Of a stretch of 64,000 nt of DNA, positions 36,078 through 43,360 are shown one piece after another. Below the pieces are notes generated by a model that had not been told where the DNA came from, made no database searches, and saw only the letters and a list, made by a program, of their open reading frames with translations. Source of the DNA: Blastococcus sp. CT_GayMR19 (GTDB taxonomy: Bacteria > Actinomycetota > Actinomycetes > Mycobacteriales > Geodermatophilaceae). The translations under genes were made by a program, and so were the position numbers. The stretch is from contig NZ_SPQL01000001.1 in the NCBI RefSeq assembly GCF_004570385.1, forward strand, positions 62,001-126,000, in the 5' to 3' direction. Position 1 is the stretch's first letter. Each line of letters starts with the position of its first letter.

Positions 36078-37222
36078 GAGTCCACCTCGCCGGCGCTCGT
36101 CGTCCCCGTTCGCGTCCGGACGGCTCCGCCCTCCGGTGAGCTCGGACGCTCGCTCACGGCCGTGTCTTTCCGCGTGCGCGCGCGCCGGGCGGTGGCCGCC
36201 ACCGTCGCCGCGAGGATCACGATGACGGTCGCCTGCAGGATCGAGCTGAGCTCCCGTGGCACCTCGGTCTCGCGCTCCATCCCGAACCCGCCCACCTGCA
36301 GCGCGGCGAAGAACACCCCGGCGGCGACGGCGCCCAGGGGGTTGGCGCGGGCGAGCAGCGCGGCGAGCAGTCCCGTCCACGTGTAACCGGGCACCACCAG
36401 CGCGCCGTCGATGTAGCGGTAGGGCACCGAGGTGACGACCATCGCGCCGATGAGCCCGGCGATCCCGCCGCCGGTGAACATCAGCCGGGTCACCATGCGG
36501 GGGACGTCGACGCCGGCGTACTCGGTGAACCGCCGGTTGTGGCCGGTCAGCCGCACCTCGTAGCCGAACGGCGTCCGCGAGTCGACCTGCACGACCAGCG
36601 CGATGACGACGGCCAGGACGACGGCGCTGAGGCCGATCCCGAAGAGGACGGGCATCCGGTAGGCCTCCTCGAACACCCGGCTCTGCGGCAGACCGGTGCC
36701 GGGGTCCCGGAGGGGGAAGCGCACGACGTAGGAGGCGAGGGCGACCACGGGGTAGGACAGCAGCAGCGAGCTGACCAGGAGGGGCACACCGAGCCGGTTC
36801 TCCAGGACGGCGGGGATCGTGCCGAGCAGGCCGCCCGCGAGCGCGCCGGCGCTCAGCGCCGCGACCAGGGACAGCGGCATCGGCAGGTCGACCGTGGCCG
36901 CGACGACGGCGGCCGTGATCCCGCCGAGGACGATCTGCCCCTCCCCGCCCAGGTTGACCACGCCCGCCCGCAGCGGCACGGCGACGGCGAGCGCCATCCC
37001 GACGACCGGCACGGCCACGATCAGCGTGTTGCGCCACTGGGTGGACCCGAAGGCGCCGTCGACCATGGCCGCGTAGGCCTCGATCGGGTTGCCGCCGGCG
37101 CCCAGGAGCATGACCGAGCCCAGCAGCAGCGCGCCGAGGATCGACAGGAGGATCGGCGACCGGAGCAGCGCGCGGGCGCGGGCCGCCGGCGTGGCCGCGG
37201 GCGCCGTCGGCGTCGTCGTCAC
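36074..37222 (-). CDS. ABC transporter permease 1 (BMP/nucleoside type)
   Basis: 382-residue membrane subunit with about ten helices. The AGVVNLGGEGQIVLGG motif is the family signature. The coupling loop is YEVRLTGHNRRFTEYAGVDVPR. The disordered 40-residue C-tail (TGTTSAGEVDS) is unusual but harmless. ATG 37222 overlaps the ATPase stop by four bases. This pair of permeases, a double ATPase and a BMP lipoprotein is the standard arrangement for purine/pyrimidine nucleoside uptake systems. Confidence 0.92.
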   Translation of the reverse strand: MTTTPTAPAATPAARARALLRSPILLSILGALLLGSVMLLGAGGNPIEAYAAMVDGAFGSTQWRNTLIVAVPVVGMALAVAVPLRAGVVNLGGEGQIVLGGITAAVVAATVDLPMPLSLVAALSAGALAGGLLGTIPAVLENRLGVPLLVSSLLLSYPVVALASYVVRFPLRDPGTGLPQSRVFEEAYRMPVLFGIGLSAVVLAVVIALVVQVDSRTPFGYEVRLTGHNRRFTEYAGVDVPRMVTRLMFTGGGIAGLIGAMVVTSVPYRYIDGALVVPGYTWTGLLAALLARANPLGAVAAGVFFAALQVGGFGMERETEVPRELSSILQATVIVILAATVAATARRARTRKDTAVSERPSSPEGGAVRTRTGTTSAGEVDS

Positions 37223-38808
37223 GACCCGGTCCCCGGGGCACCGGTGGACGCCGGGATGCCGGCCATCGCCAGGCCCACGTTCTCCTCCGTCGCGTCCGCT
37301 CGGTCGAGATCGGCGACCACCCGCCCCCCGAACATGACGAGCACCCGGTCGGCCAGCGCCATCAGCTCGCTCAGCTCCGCCGACGCCAGCAGCACCGCGT
37401 GGCCGGCGTCGCGGTAGGCCCGCAGCCGGCCGTGGATGTTCTCGATGGCGCCGATGTCGACGCCCCGGGTGGGCTGGTCGACCAGCAGCACCGGGGCGTC
37501 GTGCGCCATCTCGCGGCCGACGACCAGCTTCTGCAGGTTGCCCCCGGAGAGGGTGCCGGCCGCCACCGCCGGGGTGCTGACCTTGATGTCGAAGTGCTCG
37601 ATGATCCGGCGGGCGTGGTCCCGCACCGCGGACCGGTCCAGCCGCCAGCCGCGGCGCAGCGGCGACCGCCGGTGGAAGCCCACGGCGAGGTTGTCGGCGA
37701 CCGACGCGGCCACGGCCGACCCGGTCGCCGCACGGTCCTCCGGGATGTAGGCGATCCCGGCCTCGCGGCGCCGGCCGGCGGAGAAGCCGTGCAGGCCGGT
37801 GCCGCCGACCCGGACCGACCCGGACCGGGAGGGCCGCAGCCCGGCGATCGCCTCGAGCAGCTCCAGCTGGCCGTTCCCCGCGACGCCGGCGATGCCGACG
37901 ATCTCGCCGGCGCGGACGGTGAGGGAGACGTCGTCGACGACCGGGCGGCCGGTCGGTGGGCCGACGGTGAGCCCCTCGACCGTCAGGACGGCGGCCGCGG
38001 GCGTGCCCGGGACGTAGTGGCCGTCGAGGTCGACCGCCCGGCCGGTCATGTGCCGGGCGATCTCGGCCCCGGTCGTCTCCGCCGTGACGAGCCGGGCGAC
38101 GGTGCGCCCGTCGCGGAGGACCGTGACGTTGTCGCTGAGCTCCAGCACCTCGCCGAGCTTGTGCGTGACGATGACGACGGTCCGGCCGCTGTCGCGCAGG
38201 CCGCGCAGCACGTCGAAGAGGAGGCGGGTCTCCTGCGGGGTGAGCACGGCGGTCGGCTCGTCGAGGATGAGCACCTGCGCGTCGCGGTGCAGCGCCTTGA
38301 GGATCTCCACCCGCTGGAGCACGCCGACCGAGAGGTTCCGGATGCGCGCCCGGGGATCGACCCGCAGGCCGTACCGCTCCGACAGGTCCTGCACCGCCCG
38401 GACGGCGGCCCGCCGGTCGAGCAGCCCCGCCGTCCCCCGTGTCTCCGCCCGGTAGACGACGTTCTCGGCCACCGTCATCGACGGGAACAGCCGGAACGCC
38501 TGGTGCACCATGCCCATCCCGGCCTCGACGGCCTCGACCGGCGAGCGGAAGCGCACCGGCTTCCCGGCCACGCGGATCTCTCCCTCGTCGGGCGCGATCA
38601 GGCCGTAGAGCACCGACATCAGGGTGGACTTGCCCGCCCCGTTCTCACCCACGAGTGCGTGGATCTCGCCGGTGGCCAGCCGCAGGTCGGCGGCGTCGTT
38701 GGCGACGACGTCGCCGAACCGCTTGACGATCCCGGCCAGCTCGACGCGGGGCTCGCCCGCCGGATCACCGCCCGACTCGGCTGAGGGCTCAGCCTTCCGC
38801 GGGGTCAT
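37219..38808 (-). CDS. ABC transporter ATP-binding protein, two fused ATPase domains
   Basis: 529 residues with two nucleotide-binding domains. Domain 1 has Walker A GENGAGKSTL, signature LSVGVLQRVEILKAL and Walker B VLILDEPTAVLTP. Domain 2 has a degenerate Walker A (GVAGNGQLEL), signature LSGGNLQKLVVGREM and Walker B VLLVDQPTRGVDIGA. One active and one degenerate domain is normal for the BMP/CUT2 transporter class. ATG 38808 overlaps the lipoprotein gene by 20 bases, the largest overlap in the operon. Confidence 0.95.
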   Translation of the reverse strand: MTPRKAEPSAESGGDPAGEPRVELAGIVKRFGDVVANDAADLRLATGEIHALVGENGAGKSTLMSVLYGLIAPDEGEIRVAGKPVRFRSPVEAVEAGMGMVHQAFRLFPSMTVAENVVYRAETRGTAGLLDRRAAVRAVQDLSERYGLRVDPRARIRNLSVGVLQRVEILKALHRDAQVLILDEPTAVLTPQETRLLFDVLRGLRDSGRTVVIVTHKLGEVLELSDNVTVLRDGRTVARLVTAETTGAEIARHMTGRAVDLDGHYVPGTPAAAVLTVEGLTVGPPTGRPVVDDVSLTVRAGEIVGIAGVAGNGQLELLEAIAGLRPSRSGSVRVGGTGLHGFSAGRRREAGIAYIPEDRAATGSAVAASVADNLAVGFHRRSPLRRGWRLDRSAVRDHARRIIEHFDIKVSTPAVAAGTLSGGNLQKLVVGREMAHDAPVLLVDQPTRGVDIGAIENIHGRLRAYRDAGHAVLLASAELSELMALADRVLVMFGGRVVADLDRADATEENVGLAMAGIPASTGAPGTGS

Positions 38809-39847
38809 CCACGGTCACCTCGCCGGCCACGATCTGGTCGCGCACCGACTCGACCTGGGCGATGACGTCGGGGTGGTCGGCGATGAGGCACTCGGACTCC
38901 GCGACGCCCTCCTGGAGACCGGTCAGCGTCACGCCGCCCTCCTCGAGGCCGTAGGACTTCAGGCCACCGCCGTCGCCGGCCAGGATCGTGGCGATGCTGT
39001 CGGCGGTGACGACGTCGACCTCCTTGATGACGTTGTCGACCACCAGCCCGGGGGCGCCGGGGCACTGGTTGACGTCGACGCCGAAGGCCTGGAAGGAGCC
39101 GTCCTTCGCCGCGTCGAAGACGCCGAGGTTGCCGGCGGCGGCGGCGGCCATCATGGAGTCCACGCCCCGGGCGACCAGCGAGAGTGCCTGCTCCTTGGCG
39201 CGGGCGGGGTCGTTGAACGGGCTGTTCCCGCCCACGTAGAGCGGGGTGAAGGCGATCTCGGGCTTCACCGACTGTGCCCCGGCCCCGAAGGGGTCGGAGA
39301 AGCGCCGGATCTGCGGGGTGTCGAGGGCGACGACCGCGCCGACCTGGCCGGACTGGCTCAGCAGGCCCGCCTCCACACCGGCCAGGTACACGCCTTCGTG
39401 CTCCCGGAAGACCGCGCAGGTGACGTTGTCGAACTCGTCCGCGGTGCATGCGTCCACGAAGAGGAACTGCTGCTCGGGGTTGGCGGTGGCGGCCGCGGCG
39501 ACGGAGTCGCCGAACTCGAACCCGACGACCGCGAGCACGTCCGGTGCATCGGCGATGGCGGCGTCCACCTGCTGCTGGATGTTGGTCGGGTCCTGGCTCT
39601 CGAAGATCCGGGCCTCGCCCCCCGCGTCCTCCGCCGCCTGCTCGACCCCGTCCACCGCGAGCTGGAGGAACGGGTTCACGCCGACGGGCTCGGGCGTGAT
39701 GAGGATGAGCGACGGTCCGCTCGCGGTGTCGCCGCCCTCGCCCCCGCCGTCACTGTCGCTGGAGCTGGCGTTGCAGCCGGCCAGCACGGAGACTCCGAGG
39801 GCTCCGGCCGACAGAACCGTCACGAGGTGCGAGCGCTTTCCGAGCAT
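38789..39847 (-). CDS. BMP-family nucleoside-binding lipoprotein
   Basis: Surface-anchored substrate receptor (352 aa). The signal peptide of residues 1-24 ends in the lipobox VLAGC with Cys25 as lipid site. A Ser/Asp/Gly linker follows. The mature domain contains DAAIADAPDVLAVVGFEFGDSVAAAA and a Thr-Cys-Ala-Val-Phe-Arg-Glu-His-Glu-Gly region typical of PnrA/BMP proteins that bind purine nucleosides. First gene of the operon; its promoter region shares a palindromic operator with the divergent GntR gene. BMP proteins can also bind simple sugars or autoinducer-like ligands, so nucleoside is the best but not the only choice. Confidence 0.92.
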   Translation of the reverse strand: MLGKRSHLVTVLSAGALGVSVLAGCNASSSDSDGGGEGGDTASGPSLILITPEPVGVNPFLQLAVDGVEQAAEDAGGEARIFESQDPTNIQQQVDAAIADAPDVLAVVGFEFGDSVAAAATANPEQQFLFVDACTADEFDNVTCAVFREHEGVYLAGVEAGLLSQSGQVGAVVALDTPQIRRFSDPFGAGAQSVKPEIAFTPLYVGGNSPFNDPARAKEQALSLVARGVDSMMAAAAAGNLGVFDAAKDGSFQAFGVDVNQCPGAPGLVVDNVIKEVDVVTADSIATILAGDGGGLKSYGLEEGGVTLTGLQEGVAESECLIADHPDVIAQVESVRDQIVAGEVTVDDPAEG

Positions 39848-39861
39848 GAGCCGGGCTCCAT

Positions 39862-39887
39862 GTCAGTCGTCTGACGTCTGGCGTCAG
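39862..39887. promoter_or_regulatory. Overlapping palindromes, candidate GntR operator
   Basis: gtcag-tcgt-ctgac (39862-39875) overlaps ctgacg-tctgg-cgtcag (39871-39887). They lie in the 99-bp divergent region, downstream of the predicted operon start point, where a repressor would block transcription. Confidence 0.6.
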
Positions 39888-39901
39888 GGTAAGGTGGCGC
39901 C

Positions 39902-39931
39902 ACTATCGGGGGCCGAGGGGACGCTCGTCAA
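39902..39931 (-). promoter_or_regulatory. Promoter of the nucleoside operon
   Basis: On the minus strand TTGACG (39926-39931) is followed after 18 bases by GATAGT (39902-39907). It points at the lipoprotein gene with the palindromes between it and the start codon. Confidence 0.55.
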
Positions 39932-39946
39932 GGGTGTCGGAGGAAC

Positions 39947-40675
39947 ATGACGAACCCGTTGCGGGATGCCCGCCCGCTGCCCGCCCAGCTCGCCGACCGG
40001 CTGCGGGACCGCATCGCCGACGGCGACTGGGAGCCGGGCCACCGGCTCCCCTCCGAGCAGGAACTGGCCCTCGAGTACGGCGTCAGCCGGCCGACGGTCC
40101 GCAGCGCGGTCGCCCGCCTGGTCGACAGCGGGATCCTGCGCGTCCGGCACGGCGCGGGCACGTTCGTCACCTCCCACCACGGCGGCATCCAGGCGGGACT
40201 GCAGGAGCTGCGGTCCACCAGCCGGATCATCGCCGAGCAGGGCTACAACTGCGAGGTGGTCTACCGGTCGCGCGAGCTGCGCCCGGCCTCGGCCGAGGAG
40301 GCCGAGCGGTTCGCGGGGCTCCCAGGCCTGCCCGTCATCGCGATCGAGCGCTGCTTCCTCGCCGACGACGAGGTGGTGGCGTTCGAGCACGACCTGATCA
40401 ACGCCGCCGTCCTGCCCGACGGGGTGGCGGCCGAGGACATCAGCGGCTCGGTCTTCGAGTTCATGGAGCCGCTCGGCCTGCTGCCCGTCCAGGCGCTGGC
40501 CCACGTGCGCGCCGTGTACGACGCGGCCATCGGCTGGGGACCGCGCCGGCCGGAGCAGCCGCTCTACGTCTGCCTCGACCAGGTGCACTACCTCGCCGAC
40601 GGCCGCGCCGTGAGCTGGTCCCAGGCCTTCTTCGTCGAGGACAAGTTCGAGTTCACGCTCGTCCGCACCCGGTAG
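39947..40675 (+). CDS. GntR-family regulator with UTRA domain (HutC type)
   Basis: Ligand-sensing DNA-binding protein of 242 residues. The winged helix at about residues 8-77 includes LPSEQELALEYGVSRPTVRSAVARLVDSG and the wing LRVRHGAGTFV. The UTRA ligand domain covers about 95-238. ATG 39947 has ggagg at good distance. It is divergent from the importer operon and almost surely controls it; the ligand is probably the imported nucleoside or a phosphorylated breakdown product. Sequence does not tell whether it represses or activates, but the operator position favours repression. Confidence 0.92.
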   Translation: MTNPLRDARPLPAQLADRLRDRIADGDWEPGHRLPSEQELALEYGVSRPTVRSAVARLVDSGILRVRHGAGTFVTSHHGGIQAGLQELRSTSRIIAEQGYNCEVVYRSRELRPASAEEAERFAGLPGLPVIAIERCFLADDEVVAFEHDLINAAVLPDGVAAEDISGSVFEFMEPLGLLPVQALAHVRAVYDAAIGWGPRRPEQPLYVCLDQVHYLADGRAVSWSQAFFVEDKFEFTLVRTR

Positions 40676-40712
40676 GCGGGTTCGCCGGGCCCGCCGCGGG
40701 GCCGGCCGCTCC

Positions 40713-40718
40713 TAGGCT
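40713..40718 (+). promoter_or_regulatory. -10 box of the HD-GYP/LuxR gene
   Basis: TAGGCT ends six bases before GTG 40725; leaderless spacing. Confidence 0.5.
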
Positions 40719-40724
40719 GCCGCT

Positions 40725-42298
40725 GTGACACCGGCCGAGCAGGACACGGGGGTCACGCTGGCCGAACTGCTGGCCGCGTACTCACTCGCCACCGATCTGG
40801 GCCTCGGCCAGCCGATGGAGCACCTGCTGCGTGCGTGGCGGATCGCCTCCCTCCTCGGCGAGCACGTCGACCTGACCGACGAGGACCGGGCCGCGCTCTT
40901 CTACGTCGCCGTCCTCTCGTGGGTGGGGTGCGTGGCCGACACCCCGGAGGTCGCGAGCTGGTTCGGCGACGACATCGCGTTCCGCAGCGCCAGCTTCCAG
41001 GTCGACTTCTCCGGACTGCCCGCGCTGACCTTCATGCTCGGGCACGTGGGCACCGGACGTCCGGCCCTGCACCGGTTCGGGCAGGCCACCACCCTCGTCG
41101 CGACCCGCGCCAAGGGGATCGAGCGCGGACTGCTGTCGCACTGCGTGTCCACGTCGGTGCTGGCCGACCGGCTCGGGCTCGGGCCCGCGGTGGGGACCGC
41201 CGTGCGGCAGTTCTTCGCCCGCTGGGACGGCAGCGGCGTGCCCTCGGGCGTGGCCGGCGAGGAGATCACGCTCCCGGCCCGGCTCGTCCACCTCGCGGAC
41301 GTCGTCGAGGTCTTCTCCCGCACCGCGGGTGTCGAGGCCGCGGTCGCGGTGGCCCGTGCCCGGCGGGGAACCAAGTTCGACCCCGGGCTCGTCGACGTCT
41401 TCTGCTCGGTCGCCCCGGAGGTGCTCGGCGCCGTCACCGACGGGCCGGACGTCCACGAGATGATCTCCGCCGATCCGCTGCTGCAGGACCGTCTCACCGG
41501 CCGCGAGCTCGACGCCGCGCTCGAGGCCGTCGCCGACTTCACCGACCTGCGCTCCCCCGGGCGGGCCGGACATTCGCGCGCCGTCGCGGCGCTCGCCGGG
41601 CAGGCGGCCGGCGCGACCGGGCTGCCGCCCGAAGCGGTCGACACAGTGCGGCGCGCGGGCCTGGTGCACGACATCGGTCTGCACGGGTCCCGGCCACGAT
41701 CCTGGAGAAGCCGGGCCGGCTGACCGCGACCGAGTCCGAGCGGATGCGGGTGCAGGCGTACTACACCGGCCGGGTGCTCGCCCGGCCGGCGGCGCTCGCC
41801 CGGATAGGGGCGGTCGCCGCGCTCACCCACGAGCGGCTCGACGGCTCGGGGTACCACCGTGGGCTGAGCGGGGCGGCGATTCCCGCGGGGGCCCGCATCC
41901 TGGCCGCCGCGGACGCCTACCGCGCGATGACCGAACCGCGGCCGCACCGGCCGGCGCTGTCGGCCAAGCAGGCAGTTGCCGCCCTCAGGGCCGACGTCCG
42001 GGCCGGCCGGTTCGCCGCCGACGCCGTCGACGCGGTGCTCGCCGCGGCGGGCGAGTCGACGCCGCGACGCCGCACAGGTCCGGCGGGCCTCACCCCGCGC
42101 GAGGTGGAGGTGCTGGCGCTGGTCGCCCGCGGCGCCTCCACCCGGCAGGTGGCCCGGCGGCTCGGCATCAGCCCCAAGACCGCGGGCACCCACGTCGAGC
42201 GGATCTACCTCAAGACGGGGGCCACGACCCGGTCGACCGCGACGCTGTTCGCCGTCCAGCACGGCCTGCTGGACACCCTGGAACCGCTCGATCCGTAG
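40725..42298 (+). pseudogene. HD-GYP-like phosphohydrolase/LuxR-type regulator, frameshifted
   Basis: Two overlapping frames together encode one family protein. Frame one runs from GTG 40725 to a stop at 41723 and carries the N-terminal HD-like part, up to GLVHDIGLHG. Frame two continues from about 41687 with VPATILEKPGRL, then THERLDGSGYHRGLSG (HD-GYP core with GYH) and a LuxR-type helix-turn-helix (LTPREVEVLALVARGASTRQVARRLG) to 42298. Adding one G in the ggg run at 41685-41687 joins them into a 524-residue protein reading HDIGLHGVPATILEKPG, close to the family consensus. The single-base loss is either a real mutation or a sequencing error; the second half has kept normal codon use, so any decay is recent. 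Confidence 0.85.
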
Positions 42299-42333
42299 GG
42301 CGAACTCCCGACGACGCCGTCCCGTCGCGTTCC

Positions 42334-42339
42334 TAGCGT
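42334..42339 (+). promoter_or_regulatory. -10 box before the DsrE-like gene
   Basis: TAGCGT lies 39 bases upstream of ATG 42379, which has its own aggagg ribosome-binding site, so this transcript has a short leader. Confidence 0.4.
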
Positions 42340-42378
42340 GGCTCGCACCACCCAAGGACGACGCACCAGGAGGCAGCC

Positions 42379-42744
42379 ATGCCCGGTAAGGCCGTGATCA
42401 GCCTGACCACCGGACTCGAGGACCCGGAGAAGGTGACCGTCGCGTTCCTCGTCGCCGTGGGTGCCGCCGAGACCGGCCGCCCGACCCTCATGTTCCTGAC
42501 CAAGGAGGCGGTCCGCCTCGCGCTCGACGGCTTCGCCGTCGGCGTGGCCTGCGACGGCTGTCCCCCGCTGGCCGACCTGGTGAAGCGGTACGAGGCCGCG
42601 GGAGGCCAGTACTACGTCTGCCCGGTCTGCTTCAACGCCAAGCAGCTCGACGCCGGCAACCTGATCGCCGGCGCGGAGGTCCAGGGCACCATCCCGATGT
42701 GGCAGTGGATCGGCGACGACGGCGCCACCACCTTCAGCTACTGA
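42379..42744 (+). CDS. DsrE/DsrF-like family protein
   Basis: 121-residue DsrE-fold protein. The opening strand KAVISLTTGLEDPEKVTVAFLVAVGAAETG and RPTLMFLTKEAVRLAL are characteristic. Four cysteines lie in two pairs (CDGCPPL and CPVCFNAK), which could handle sulfur or bind metal; the second pair is an addition relative to minimal DsrE proteins. ATG 42379 is preceded by aggagg. No sulfur-metabolism genes lie nearby, so a role in redox or persulfide handling is only inference. Confidence 0.8.
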   Translation: MPGKAVISLTTGLEDPEKVTVAFLVAVGAAETGRPTLMFLTKEAVRLALDGFAVGVACDGCPPLADLVKRYEAAGGQYYVCPVCFNAKQLDAGNLIAGAEVQGTIPMWQWIGDDGATTFSY

Positions 42745-42755
42745 CCGGAGGACCG

Positions 42756-42801
42756 CGCGCTCGTGCGCCTGTTCGGCAGCTCCGACAGGTGCACGAGCGC
42801 G
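42756..42801. terminator. Long imperfect hairpin between converging genes
   Basis: Outer arms cgcgctcgtgc and gcacgagcgcg (11 bp) enclose cctg/cagg and tcgg/ccga pairs around loop cagct. It sits between the DsrE-like gene and the minus-strand DUF1353 gene. Confidence 0.7.
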
Positions 42802-42808
42802 ACTGCTC

Positions 42809-43342
42809 TCAGGTGCGCAGGGAACCGGCGTCGGTCGCCCGGGTGCCGGGGGACACGATGCCCTCGACGACGCCGTACACCGCGAGGGCCGCCAGGATCA
42901 GCAGGGCCGGGGGGACGACGACCGGCGCAGCGACCGCCGTGATGGCCAGGACCCCCGGTGCGCTGATCACCCAGCCCGGCCGGCGCAGCGGAGTCGTCAG
43001 CGCACCCCAGCGCACCCCGGTCCACATCAGCCACCGCCGCGCCACCGGGACGCCGAGCTCGCGCATGGCCCGCCGGAAGATGCCGTCCGCCTCGCGGGAG
43101 GTCACCACGCCCGTCTCGATGCCCCTGGTGCACAGCCAGTCGTGCAGGACCGCGGGGAGCGTGTAGCGGCCGAAGCGCGGGATCAGCCACACCACGACCC
43201 TCGGCACGGTCGCGAAGTCCGTCGGGAAGCCGTCCGGCACCACGAACACGTCCGACTTGCCGTGGTAGACGAGCTCGCCGACCACCTTCCACTCGTCGTC
43301 GTTGCTGCGCGTGACGGTGATGCTGTCGTCCTCGAACGGCAC
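42809..43342 (-). CDS. DUF1353 protein with C-terminal hydrophobic segment
   Basis: 177 residues. The DUF1353 core is clear: VVPDGFPTDFATVPRVVVWLIP, then LPAVLHDWLCTRG and READGIFRRAMRELGV. This family is found in bacteria and in phages and has no firm function. An added C-terminal stretch of two hydrophobic segments (GVLAITAVAAPVVVPPALLILAALAVYGVV) suggests membrane attachment. GTG 43342 has gagggggag upstream and lies 18 bases after the STAND gene, so the two form a pair. Confidence 0.85.
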   Translation of the reverse strand: MPFEDDSITVTRSNDDEWKVVGELVYHGKSDVFVVPDGFPTDFATVPRVVVWLIPRFGRYTLPAVLHDWLCTRGIETGVVTSREADGIFRRAMRELGVPVARRWLMWTGVRWGALTTPLRRPGWVISAPGVLAITAVAAPVVVPPALLILAALAVYGVVEGIVSPGTRATDAGSLRT

Positions 43343-43360
43343 GTCTCCCCCTCGGTCGGC

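Noticed and set aside
41680-41700. Programmed frameshift in the HD-GYP/LuxR gene
   Set aside because: No slippery heptamer or stimulating structure at the ggg; a simple one-base loss explains the data better.
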